Source of the DNA: Streptomyces tuirus
GTDB taxonomy: Bacteria; Actinomycetota; Actinomycetes; Streptomycetales; Streptomycetaceae
Direction of reading: 5' to 3'
Length of the DNA: 64,000 nt
Assembly (NCBI GenBank): GCA_018195615.1
Contig: JAGTPG010000002.1
Location: forward strand, 5,263,501-5,327,500
Below the pieces are notes generated by a model. It was not told the DNA's origin, searched no databases, and saw nothing but the letters and a program-made list of their open reading frames with translations. Below, piece after piece: positions 17,415 through 24,712 of this stretch (position 1 is the first letter of the stretch; the number at the start of each line of letters is the position of its first letter). The translations under genes were made by a program, and so were the position numbers.

Positions 17415-18047
17415 GTGCGCACTCTGCCCGTCCGTGTTGACGCCGTGCTCGTTCAGGCGCTGATCGCCGCCGCGCTGTCTTTCGCCCACCTGCACGACCT
17501 GGCCTCGGCTGCTGGACAGGACGGCTGGAAGGCGTGGGCGTACCCGGTCTCCGTCGACCTGCTGATGGTGGCAGCCTGGCGGCGGCTGCGCTCCGGTGAG
17601 GCGAAAGCGGCCGGGTGGTGCTGGTTCCTCGTCGCGTTGACCGCGTCCCTCGGAGCCAACGTCGCCACCGCCGGCCTGCTCGACCTGGACGACGTCCCGG
17701 CCTGGCTGCGCATCCTCGTCGCGGGCTGGCCCGCGGTGGCCTTCCTGGGCGGCACGCTCCTCGCCCACGGATCACCGAAGCCCGTAGAGGCTCCGGCGAC
17801 GGCACCCGAGCCACCTTCGACGGCCACAGCACCCGAACCCAACCCCGCAGCAGCGACCGAACTGCCCGCCGTCGACGGGAAGTCGGCGTCCGCGCTTCCG
17901 GTACCGCCCGCGCTCGTCGCCATGGCCCACAAGGTCGCCGACGAACACCGCGCCCGGACCGGAAGCGACATCGACACCCCGACCCTTCGCGCACGGCTCG
18001 GCGTCCCGATGCCGCTCGCTGAAGCGATCGCCACCCAACTCACCTGA
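17415..18047 (+). CDS. DUF2637 membrane protein, SpdB-like spread protein
   Basis: A 210-aa protein with four predicted membrane segments in the first 110 residues (VQALIAAALSFAHLHDLA, YPVSVDLLMVAAW, WFLVALTASLGANVATA, ILVAGWPAVAFLGGTLL), then a proline/alanine-rich linker and a small C-terminal helical domain (RARTGSDIDTPTLRARLGVP). DUF2637 proteins of this layout are the SpdB class that promotes intramycelial spread. GTG 17415 has GGAAGGAG upstream and is preferred to the ATG at 17388. Confidence 0.8.
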   Translation: MRTLPVRVDAVLVQALIAAALSFAHLHDLASAAGQDGWKAWAYPVSVDLLMVAAWRRLRSGEAKAAGWCWFLVALTASLGANVATAGLLDLDDVPAWLRILVAGWPAVAFLGGTLLAHGSPKPVEAPATAPEPPSTATAPEPNPAAATELPAVDGKSASALPVPPALVAMAHKVADEHRARTGSDIDTPTLRARLGVPMPLAEAIATQLT

Positions 18048-18065
18048 CCCGGAGGACTTTCCCCC

Positions 18066-18257
18066 TTGCGTCCGTCCACGCTCCGCGCGCTGAAGCGCGC
18101 CGCTGAGCTGACCCGACAGAACCGCCTCACCGAAGCCGTGCTCATCGCCGAGCCGGTGATCCTCGCCGCCGACAGCTATGAGGGCGACGAGATCTTGCGC
18201 TGGCTGGCCGACCACGTCACCGACTTCACCGGCGAGACCGACAAGGAGATGCCCTGA
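18066..18257 (+). CDS. Small conserved element protein, 63 aa
   Basis: Short acidic helical protein (MRPSTLRALKRAAELTRQ...). Starts at TTG 18066 after GGAGG. Its stop overlaps the next start by one base. Genes of this size and place occur in other AICE spread operons; no function can be given. Confidence 0.6.
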   Translation: MRPSTLRALKRAAELTRQNRLTEAVLIAEPVILAADSYEGDEILRWLADHVTDFTGETDKEMP

Positions 18258-18448
18258 TGTCCGCCAACCGCCGTTTCCGCCGCGTCGTCCGCATCGGCCC
18301 CGTCCAGGTCGGCACCTACAACGACAGCCGGGGCCGCGAGAAGCACACCGCCGCCTGCACGGCTCCGCGGTGCGGCTTCTCCACCGACTACGACAGCCGC
18401 GCCGCCGCCGAGCTGGCCGCGCGCACCCACCGCTGCCGCGTCCGCTGA
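18257..18448 (+). CDS. Mobile element transfer protein, 63 aa, possible zinc finger
   Basis: Reads RRFRRVVRIGPVQVGTY, then CTAPRCGFSTDYDSRAAAE, ending RTHRCRVR. The arrangement CTAPRC plus late HRC could hold a metal ion. I recall near-identical proteins in Streptomyces elements annotated as transfer proteins. Translation is coupled to the gene before. Confidence 0.65.
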   Translation: MSANRRFRRVVRIGPVQVGTYNDSRGREKHTAACTAPRCGFSTDYDSRAAAELAARTHRCRVR

Positions 18449-18457
18449 GGAGCCCCC

Positions 18458-18652
18458 GTGACCGTCTCTCTGCCGCTCGTCTTCGTCCTGGGCGTCATCG
18501 CCTGGGCCGCGATCAAGTTCCTCGGCATCCGGCTCTGGGTCGCCGTCGTGATCGCGCTGTTCGGCTTCTGGCTCTCGTACACCTTCCTCGCCCCGGCCAT
18601 CGAGTCCGGCACCCGCTCCGGGGTCGACGTCATCAACGGCACCCACGAATGA
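18458..18652 (+). CDS. Small membrane protein of the spread operon, 64 aa
   Basis: Two hydrophobic segments (LPLVFVLGVIAWAAI, LWVAVVIALFGFWLSYTFL) and a short polar tail. GTG start 18458, GAGG upstream. Its place in the spd run suggests a role in the membrane complex for spread; inference. Confidence 0.6.
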   Translation: MTVSLPLVFVLGVIAWAAIKFLGIRLWVAVVIALFGFWLSYTFLAPAIESGTRSGVDVINGTHE

Positions 18653-18678
18653 CACCCCGACCGACAAGGAGTCCCGCG

Positions 18679-18936
18679 ATGTTCCGCCCCAAGCTGCCCG
18701 ACACCCCGCACGTCCCGAGCATCACCACCCACATCCCGCAGGACCATGCCCCGGCTCCCTCCGCCGGCCGCTCGGCCGCCCCGTTCGTCGGGGTCGGCGC
18801 CGGTGCGGTGGCCGCCGTGGTCGTCGTCGGCGTCGTCCTCACCGCGCTCCTGGCGGCGGTCGCCGTCTCGGCCGTGTCCGTGGCCATCGCCGCCGTGGTC
18901 CTGCGCTCCCTCGTCACCGGCGCCAACAGGCGCTGA
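18679..18936 (+). CDS. SpdD-like membrane protein, 85 aa
   Basis: Starts MFRPKLPDTPHVPSI, has a proline-rich N-terminal half and a long hydrophobic C-terminal region (AVAAVVVVGVVLTALLAAVA and following). AAGGAG lies 8 bp before ATG 18679. Sequence type and position before the initiator gene match SpdD of pSAM2-like elements. Confidence 0.7.
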   Translation: MFRPKLPDTPHVPSITTHIPQDHAPAPSAGRSAAPFVGVGAGAVAAVVVVGVVLTALLAAVAVSAVSVAIAAVVLRSLVTGANRR

Positions 18937-19018
18937 CCGGCCGCCGGGGCGGCAAACGCCGCCAAGCATCCCGCCGCCCCGGGGCCGTCCTTCCCAACCG
19001 CTGAAACAGCCGAAAGGA

Positions 19019-20368
19019 ATGCCCATCATCACCCGGCAGACTCCGCCTCCGCTGGCGGAACTCTCCATGCTGGCCTCGTGCGGCACCATGCCCGATCTGG
19101 CCCGCCAACTCTCCGGCCTGGGCGGCTGCACCCACCCCGTACGCCTGGACGGCCACCGCACGGAGTACGAGGTCAACACCGCAACCGGCGAGATCGGCCG
19201 AGTCCTGAACCACCTGGACTCCACCGCCCTCCCTGCCGGACAGCTCCTCGTCCGCTGCAATAACCGCCGCGCGACCCGCTGCGAGGCCTGCGCCGAGACT
19301 TACCGCCGCGACACCTACCACCTGATCACCGCTGGACTGCGCGGCGGCAAGGGCACCCCGGAACAGGTCGCAGCACACCCCCGCGTCTTCGCCACCTTCA
19401 CCGCCCCGAGCTTCGGCCCGGTCCACAACCGCCCCTCCAGCGGGCGGGAATGCCGCTGCGGCACCCGGCACGCCGAGTCAGACTCAGCCCTGGGCACGCC
19501 GCTCGACCCCGGCAGGTACGACTACGAAGCGGCTGTCCTCTGGAACGCCCACGCGGGGGCGCTCTGGCGCCGCTTCTCCATCTACCTCCGCCGTGAGGTC
19601 GCGAAGCGCGCCGGTCTCACCCAACGCGCCTTCCGCGACCACGCGCGCCTCTCCTTCGCCAAGGTCGCCGAGTACCAGAAGCGCGGCGCCGTCCACTTCC
19701 ACGCGGTCATCCGCCTCGACGGCCCGGAAGGCGGCGATACGGCACCCCCGTCCTGGGCCACCGCCGAGCTGCTCACCGACGCCATCCGCGCCGCCACCAC
19801 CGCAGCACGCGTCAACGGACCGGACGTCGACGGCCGGGCCCACACCTTCACCTTCGGCCGTCAGCTCGATGTCCGTACGATCCGCTCCGCCGACTTCGAC
19901 GGCGGCCAGGAGCTGACGGAGCGAGCGGTAGCGGCGTACATCGCCAAGTACGCCACCAAGGGAGCCGAGACCGCGACCGGCACCCTGGACCGGCCTCTCC
20001 GCTTCCTCGCCGAGTTGGCACAGGCCAGGCTCACCGAGCACGCCCGCCGCATGATCCGTACGGCCTGGACCCTGGGCGCACGCCCAGAGCTGTCAGACCT
20101 CCGGCTGCGGGCCTGGGCCCACATGCTCGGATTCCGCGGCCACTTCTCCACCAAGTCGCGCCGCTACTCCACCACCCTCGGCGCGCTCCGCGACGCCCGC
20201 GCCGAATGGCGACGCGCACAAGCCGCTCCGGCTGTCCCGCCCGAAGGCGAAACCACGCTCGTCCTCGCCCACTGGGTCTTCGCCGGAACTGGCCTCAGCA
20301 CCGGCGAACAGTGGCTGACCGCATCACTCGAACCCGCCGCCGGAACGGAAGGAGAGCCCACCACATGA
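19019..20368 (+). CDS. repSA: RepSA-like replication initiator
   Basis: A 449-aa protein for rolling-circle-type replication of the excised element. The HUH-like metal motif is in GAVHFHAVIRLDG (near residue 230) and the likely catalytic tyrosine region is AAYIAKYATKG (near residue 310). Two cysteine pairs in CNNRRATRCEACAETY may bind zinc. Start ATG 19019 directly follows AAAGGA, a short spacing; ATG 19067 is possible. The stop overlaps the xis start as ATGA. The element has no separate primase-polymerase gene, so this protein is its only replication protein. Confidence 0.85.
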   Translation: MPIITRQTPPPLAELSMLASCGTMPDLARQLSGLGGCTHPVRLDGHRTEYEVNTATGEIGRVLNHLDSTALPAGQLLVRCNNRRATRCEACAETYRRDTYHLITAGLRGGKGTPEQVAAHPRVFATFTAPSFGPVHNRPSSGRECRCGTRHAESDSALGTPLDPGRYDYEAAVLWNAHAGALWRRFSIYLRREVAKRAGLTQRAFRDHARLSFAKVAEYQKRGAVHFHAVIRLDGPEGGDTAPPSWATAELLTDAIRAATTAARVNGPDVDGRAHTFTFGRQLDVRTIRSADFDGGQELTERAVAAYIAKYATKGAETATGTLDRPLRFLAELAQARLTEHARRMIRTAWTLGARPELSDLRLRAWAHMLGFRGHFSTKSRRYSTTLGALRDARAEWRRAQAAPAVPPEGETTLVLAHWVFAGTGLSTGEQWLTASLEPAAGTEGEPTT

Positions 20369-20577
20369 ACGACCGCTATCTGTCCGTCGACCAGGTCGCC
20401 GAGCTGCTCGGCACGACCGCCCGCTTCCCCCGGCGGCTCATCGAGGAACGGCGCATCCGGTACGTGAAGGTCGGCCGGCACGTCCGCATCCCGGAGAGCG
20501 CGGTCGAAGAGTTCATCCGGTCCAGGACCGTCGAGCCGATCAGGCCTCGGCGTGCAGCACTTCGGAGGGCTGCCTGA
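20365..20577 (+). CDS. xis: Excisionase (XisSA-like)
   Basis: A 70-aa MerR/excisionase-type winged helix (YLSVDQVAELLGTT, then FPRRLIEERRIRYVKVGRHV and RIPESAVEEFI), with a basic C-terminus. It starts in an ATGA overlap with the initiator gene, has GGAAGGAG upstream, and its stop overlaps the integrase start by one base, as in pSAM2. Confidence 0.88.
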   Translation: MNDRYLSVDQVAELLGTTARFPRRLIEERRIRYVKVGRHVRIPESAVEEFIRSRTVEPIRPRRAALRRAA

Positions 20578-21806
20578 TGGCGAACAGGAAGGGCAGGCGT
20601 CGCCGCTTCGGTGCGGTGCGGCAGTACAGGTCCGGCAGCTGGACCGCGTCGTACCTGGGGCCGAGCGGTGAGCGCATCCGCGCGGACGAGACCTTCGAGA
20701 CCAAGAAGGACGCCGAGATCTGGCTGTCTCAGGTTGAGGCGGACCTCAGCCGTGGGGACTGGCGCGCCCCTGACGCCGGAGCCGTCAACTTCCGCGTCTA
20801 CGCCGAGAAGTGGGTCGAGGAACGGGAACTGTCCGTCCGTACCGACGACCTGTACAAGCATCTCCTGCGCCTCTACATCCTCCCGACCTTCGGCACGCTC
20901 GACCTGGACGAGATCACAGCTCCCCGGGTCCGCGAATGGCGCGCCGAACGACTCCGTACCACCGGCGCCAAGACGACCGTCGCCAAGGCGTACCGCCTCC
21001 TCAAGGGCATCCTGGAGACGGCCGTCGACGACGACTTGATCAGCCGCAATCCATGTCGAATCAAGGGGGCGGGTAAGGAGTCAGCCGCCGAACGTCGTAT
21101 CGCCACCGTCGCCCAGGTCGACGCCCTCGCCGACGCGATCGGTATCCGCTGGCGCCTCATGGTCTACCTGGGCGCGTACGGCCCGATGCGGCCGGAGGAG
21201 TTAGCCGGTCTTCGCCGCCGGGACGTCGACCTCGACAACCTGGTCATCCGCGTCCGCGTCGCCGAGCCAGAGCGAACGAACGGCAGACGCGCTCCAGGCG
21301 AGACCAAGTCGGAGGCAGGCGTCCGTGTCGTCATCCTCCCGACCTTCCTGCACAAGGAGCTGAAGCGGCACCTCGCTTGGTACGCCGAGCAGGGACCCGA
21401 TGGCCTGGTCTTCGTCGGCGAGAAGGGCGCCCCCTTCCGGCGTACCTCCTTCGGTCGGAAGTGGCGCCGCGCTCGCACGGTCGCCGGTCTCCCGGACGGC
21501 TTCCGCTTCTACGACCTCCGTCACACCGGGCACACCCTGTCGACCCGCTCCGGCGCCACCCTCAAGGACACGATGGTGCGCGCCGGGCAGTCCTCCGAGA
21601 AGGCCGCGCTGATCTATCAGCACTCCGACGAGGAGAGGCAGCGGGAGGTGGCTGCCGGGCTCGACGACCTCGTGCGCGTCGAGCGTGCGAAGTGCCACAA
21701 GGACGACCCGCGCACCACAGCGAGGAGGCTGCCGAGAGCTAATGGTGCGGTTATGGTGCGCGACCGGGACACCGGTCTAGACAACAAAGAACCCCCGGGT
21801 CTCTGA
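20577..21806 (+). CDS. int: Tyrosine site-specific integrase
   Basis: A 409-aa recombinase. An N-terminal arm-binding region and SAM-like core-binding domain (FRVYAEKWVEERELSV) precede the catalytic domain with Arg in GPMRPEELAGLRRRDVD, the box-II motif YDLRHTGHTLS and the nucleophile in ALIYQHS. The second-box histidine before the nucleophile is Gln here (RAGQSSEKAALIY), a tolerated variant. The stop codon lies inside the hairpin at 21790-21816, 14 bp from the att core, as expected for an integrase next to its attachment site. Confidence 0.93.
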   Translation: MANRKGRRRRFGAVRQYRSGSWTASYLGPSGERIRADETFETKKDAEIWLSQVEADLSRGDWRAPDAGAVNFRVYAEKWVEERELSVRTDDLYKHLLRLYILPTFGTLDLDEITAPRVREWRAERLRTTGAKTTVAKAYRLLKGILETAVDDDLISRNPCRIKGAGKESAAERRIATVAQVDALADAIGIRWRLMVYLGAYGPMRPEELAGLRRRDVDLDNLVIRVRVAEPERTNGRRAPGETKSEAGVRVVILPTFLHKELKRHLAWYAEQGPDGLVFVGEKGAPFRRTSFGRKWRRARTVAGLPDGFRFYDLRHTGHTLSTRSGATLKDTMVRAGQSSEKAALIYQHSDEERQREVAAGLDDLVRVERAKCHKDDPRTTARRLPRANGAVMVRDRDTGLDNKEPPGL

Positions 21807-21816
21807 CCTGGGGGTT
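21790..21816. terminator. Hairpin terminator shared by int and tRNA-Gly (right copy)
   Basis: AACCCCCGGGTC / GACCTGGGGGTT stem with a TCT loop and T-rich flanks on both sides. It resembles the left copy at 8496-8522. It can end the integrase transcript rightward and the tRNA transcript leftward. Confidence 0.75.
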
Positions 21817-21820
21817 TCGT

Positions 21821-21869
21821 ATGGAGCGGGTGACGAGAATCGAACTCGCGCTCTCAGCTTGGGAAGCTG
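21821..21869. repeat. Right attachment site (49-bp direct repeat)
   Basis: Identical to 8527-8575; covers the tRNA 3' half from the anticodon loop through CCA plus one base. Here the repeat continues into the tRNA 5' half, so insertion regenerated an intact tRNA using element-borne sequence. Confidence 0.93.
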
Positions 21870-21895
21870 ATGTTCTACCATTAAACTACACCCGC
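21822..21895 (-). tRNA. tRNA-Gly (anticodon CCC), CCA encoded
   Basis: Read on the minus strand from 21895: acceptor GCGGGTG pairs with CACCCGC, D arm GTTTAATGGTAGAAC, anticodon stem TCAGC/GCTGA around loop TTCCCAA (anticodon CCC), T arm CGAGTTCGATTCTCG, discriminator U and encoded CCA at 21824-21822. 74 nt. It is the integration target of the element. Confidence 0.93.
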
Positions 21896-22165
21896 GTAAG
21901 ACGCCGACGGAGTCGGTGTCCGGACGGTCGCCACTTTACCTCATGTCAGGCTCCCGGTGTTCATGCCGTGGGGCCTGAGGGCTTTTCAGGGGTGGGATCC
22001 GGCTGCGGGGCGCCGGAGTTGGGGCGTACGGTGGGGGCGTCGGCGAGGGTCCGGGCGGGACCGGAGTGCCGCCTGGAGGGCCGTCCCTTTGATCCCGTAC
22101 TGTGGCTTTTGTCGTCAGGCAGCAACAGCCGGACGAGCCTCTTGGGGAAGGGACTCTTGGACTTG

Positions 22166-22324
22166 ATGGAGCGCACCGTCGTCCGTTGTGCCGATGGGCA
22201 CGTGTTCACCACCGCTTCGTTCCCGATGCAGCAGGCCGAGCGGCTCGGCCCCGGCCGGCTGCTCCGGTGTCCGCGATGTGCGCGGCTTCGGAGCGTCGTG
22301 CCCGTCAGCTATGAGAAGCGGTAG
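22166..22324 (+). CDS. Small zinc-ribbon-like protein, 52 aa
   Basis: MERTVVRCADGHVF then FPMQQAERLGPGRLLRCPRC and ARLRSVVPV. One CxxxH pair and one CPRC pair could form a zinc ribbon. I recall near-identical small proteins at this place in other Streptomyces, between the tRNA and dcd. GGGAAGGGAC lies upstream of ATG 22166. Function unknown. The 270 bp between the tRNA and this gene hold nothing that I recognise. Confidence 0.65.
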   Translation: MERTVVRCADGHVFTTASFPMQQAERLGPGRLLRCPRCARLRSVVPVSYEKR

Positions 22325-22421
22325 CGCACAGCGGTAGCGAGCAAAGCAGTACAAAGGCGTGCAATGGCGCGCGGAGTCGTCCGGTTGTGGTCGCTCCGCG
22401 CGCCTTGCGTATCCTCGGGGC

Positions 22422-22997
22422 GTGCTTCTCTCAGACAAAGACATCCGGGCCGAGATCGATGCCGGGCGGGTGCGGATCGATCCGTACGACGACGCGATGG
22501 TGCAGCCGTCGAGTATCGATGTGCGCCTCGACCGCTACTTCCGGGTGTTCGAGAATCACCGGTACCCCCACATCGACCCGTCCATCGAGCAGGCCGATCT
22601 GACCCGGCTCGTCGAGCCGGAGGGGGACGAGCCGTTCATCCTGCATCCCGGGGAGTTCGTCCTCGCCAGTACGTACGAGGTCATCACGCTGCCCGATGAT
22701 CTCGCCTCCCGGCTGGAGGGGAAGAGTTCACTGGGGCGGCTGGGGCTCGTGACGCATTCGACGGCCGGCTTCATCGACCCCGGCTTCAGCGGGCACGTCA
22801 CCCTTGAGCTGTCCAACCTCGCGACCCTGCCCATCAAGCTCTGGCCGGGGATGAAGATCGGGCAGCTGTGCATGTTCCGGCTCAGCTCGCCCGCCGACTT
22901 CCCTTACGGGAGTGAGCGGTACGGGTCGCGGTACCAGGGGCAGCGCGGGCCGACCGCCTCCCGGTCCTTCCTCAACTTCCATCGGACCCAGGTGTGA
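22422..22997 (+). CDS. dcd: dCTP deaminase
   Basis: A 191-aa enzyme converting dCTP to dUTP in the cytosol, the standard family length. Start GTG 22422 gives the normal N-terminus VLLSDKDIRAEID. Trimer-forming nucleotide-binding motifs are visible: DDAMVQPSSIDVRLD, RLEGKSSLGRLGL, TAGFIDPGFSGHVTLEL with the catalytic glutamate, and the C-terminal RYGSRYQGQRGPT that closes over the triphosphate. The next gene starts within the dcd stop codon region. Confidence 0.95.
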   Translation: MLLSDKDIRAEIDAGRVRIDPYDDAMVQPSSIDVRLDRYFRVFENHRYPHIDPSIEQADLTRLVEPEGDEPFILHPGEFVLASTYEVITLPDDLASRLEGKSSLGRLGLVTHSTAGFIDPGFSGHVTLELSNLATLPIKLWPGMKIGQLCMFRLSSPADFPYGSERYGSRYQGQRGPTASRSFLNFHRTQV

Positions 22998-23536
22998 GCG
23001 GCCCGGACATGAGTGACGCGAGCATGAGTGACACGAGCATGAGCGAGGCGCGGGAGAACCTGACCTACGAGCAGTTCGGCGTCGCCGTGCGCGAACTCGC
23101 GCAGACCATCGCGGACGACGGGTACGAGCCCGACATCGTGCTGAGCATCGCCCGCGGCGGTGTCTTCGTGGCCGGCGGGCTCGCCTACGCCCTCGACTGC
23201 AAGAACATCCACCTCGTGAACGTCGAGTTCTACACGGGCGTGGGGACGACTCTCGAGATGCCCGTCATGCTCGCCCCGGTCCCGAACGTGATCGACTTCT
23301 CCCGGAAGAAGGTGCTGATCACCGACGACGTCGCCGACACCGGCAAGACGCTCAAGCTGGTGCGCGACTTCTGCCTCGACACCGTCGCCGAGGTGCGCAG
23401 CGCCGTCGTCTACGAGAAGTCGCAGTCGCTGGTGAAGTGCGAGTACGTGTGGAAGCGGACCGATGAGTGGATCAACTTCCCGTGGTCGGTGGAGCCCCCG
23501 GTGGTGCGGCGATCCGGGCAGGTGCTCGACGCCTGA
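22994..23536 (+). CDS. Phosphoribosyltransferase (hypoxanthine/xanthine type)
   Basis: About 180 aa, type I PRTase fold with the PRPP loop VLITDDVADTGKTLKL and the earlier PDIVLSIARGGVFVAGGLA. Probably a purine-base salvage enzyme; substrate cannot be told from sequence. The start is ambiguous: GTG 22994 overlaps the dcd stop, and ATGs at 23009, 23024 and 23039 begin successive copies of a 15-bp repeat. It is likely co-translated with dcd, linking two nucleotide-metabolism genes. Confidence 0.85.
   Translation: MSGPDMSDASMSDTSMSEARENLTYEQFGVAVRELAQTIADDGYEPDIVLSIARGGVFVAGGLAYALDCKNIHLVNVEFYTGVGTTLEMPVMLAPVPNVIDFSRKKVLITDDVADTGKTLKLVRDFCLDTVAEVRSAVVYEKSQSLVKCEYVWKRTDEWINFPWSVEPPVVRRSGQVLDA
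23009..23053 (+). repeat. 15-bp tandem repeat at the start of the phosphoribosyltransferase gene
   Basis: Three units of the form ATGAGYGANRCGMGN, each starting with an in-frame ATG (Met-Ser-Asp/Glu-Ala/Thr-Ser). Copy number changes would keep the frame and alter only the N-terminal tail. Confidence 0.7.
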
Positions 23537-23547
23537 CAGGCAGCAAG

Positions 23548-23573
23548 AAGGGGCTCCCCCGGGGAGCCCCTTT
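23548..23573. terminator. Bidirectional terminator
   Basis: AAGGGGCTCCCC / GGGGAGCCCCTT inverted repeat between the convergent phosphoribosyltransferase and Yip1 genes, with T-rich ends. Confidence 0.8.
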
Positions 23574-23603
23574 CTCGTACGCGCGGAACCGTATGCGCGG
23601 ACC

Positions 23604-24545
23604 TCAGACCGTGCCCAGCTTCACGATCGACAGCAGCGCGACCAGCTGGATCGCCGACGCGCCCAGCGCCTTCGGCCAGGGCAGGTCGTGGGAGCGGCTG
23701 ACCATGAGGGTCAGCAGCGCGCCGCCCGCGACCCACGTGGCCCAGCCCAGCAGCTGCACGAACGTCGCGTCGCCGCCGGCGAACATCGCGAAGACCAGGC
23801 GGGGCGCGTCCGTGATGGACATGATCAGCATGGACAGGCCCACCGTGGGCTGCCAGGCGCCGTCGCCGCCGAGCTGGCGGGCCAGGGTGTGGGTGACCAC
23901 ACCGAGGACGAACGCGCTCAGCACCATCGCGACCGCCGTCGTCAGGACGATGGGGATCGCGTTGGAGAGTGTGGCGTTTATCGCATCCTTGCGGGCACCG
24001 TCGAAGCCGAAGACGGCGAGCAGGCCGTAGAGGAACGTGACGATCAGGGCCGGGCCCCACATCGTGTAGTCCCGCATCTGGAGGAACGTCTGGTTCGGGG
24101 AGAGGACGATCCCGCGGAGCAGCGCCTTCCAGTGCAGGCGCGGGCCGACCGGGCCGGGCGGCGGGGCCGCCGAGCCGGCGCGGTAGGTGTCGCCCTGGCT
24201 GTAGGGGTCCTCGCCGACCGAGAAGGCCTGGGTGTGGCCCGGGTTGTTCGCCGCGTGCGGGTCGTGCGGGCCCTGGGGACCGGGCGGGTACGCGCCGTCG
24301 CCGAAGTACTCCGGCTCGCCCTGGTCGCCGTAGCCGCCGCCCGGGCCGCCGTGCCCGGCGTTCGGCTGCGGCCAGGTGGGGCCGCCGCCGTTGCCGTACG
24401 GCTGCTGCCGCGGGTACGGCTGCTGCGGCGCCTGCGGGGAGCCGTACGACGGTCCCTGCGGCGTCTGCTGCCCGTACGGGGGGTTTTGCGGTCGCGTCTG
24501 AGGAGCGCCGTTGTTCCGGCCGCGTCCGATCCTGAATCCAGCCAC
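23604..24545 (-). CDS. Yip1-domain membrane protein with Gly/Pro/Gln-rich N-terminal tail
   Basis: A 313-aa protein. The first ~140 residues are a disordered cytoplasmic tail rich in Pro, Gln, Gly and Tyr (QQPYPRQQPYGNGGG). The rest is a Yip1-type domain with five hydrophobic segments, starting LLRGIVLSPNQTFLQMRDY and continuing PALIVTFLYGLLAVF, VLTTAVAMVLSAFVLGV, and so on to AIQLVALLSIVKLG. GTG 24545 is chosen because upstream codons look non-coding. Role in bacteria unknown. Confidence 0.8.
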   Translation of the reverse strand: MAGFRIGRGRNNGAPQTRPQNPPYGQQTPQGPSYGSPQAPQQPYPRQQPYGNGGGPTWPQPNAGHGGPGGGYGDQGEPEYFGDGAYPPGPQGPHDPHAANNPGHTQAFSVGEDPYSQGDTYRAGSAAPPPGPVGPRLHWKALLRGIVLSPNQTFLQMRDYTMWGPALIVTFLYGLLAVFGFDGARKDAINATLSNAIPIVLTTAVAMVLSAFVLGVVTHTLARQLGGDGAWQPTVGLSMLIMSITDAPRLVFAMFAGGDATFVQLLGWATWVAGGALLTLMVSRSHDLPWPKALGASAIQLVALLSIVKLGTV

Positions 24546-24712
24546 GTCTTCGAACGTACCTGGTCCCCGGCGGTGGTGTGCCGGGCCCGGGCATCCGGGC
24601 CCGGCTTTGCGGCCGAGCTGTGACATCCCTTAAGGGGCAGGCCCCTTGAGTCTCCGTGAGGGGTCAGGGTTCGGCCGTACGGGCATCGCCCCGCCCCTCA
24701 CCGTGGCGTCGG

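Larger units (their letters stand above)
8527..21869. mobile_element. AICE (pSAM2-type integrative and conjugative element) in tRNA-Gly(CCC)
   Basis: Bounded by identical 49-bp repeats (8527-8575 and 21821-21869) that cover the tRNA 3' half through CCA. Gene order GntR regulator - FtsK-type transfer - spread genes - RepSA-like initiator - Xis - Int next to the tRNA is the pSAM2/SLP1 plan. All replication and transfer genes point right. About 13.3 kb excised. The left 5 kb is cargo and less well organised, with a gene fragment. Most backbone genes look intact (one frameshift in the HATPase gene), so excision and transfer may still be possible. Confidence 0.93.
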
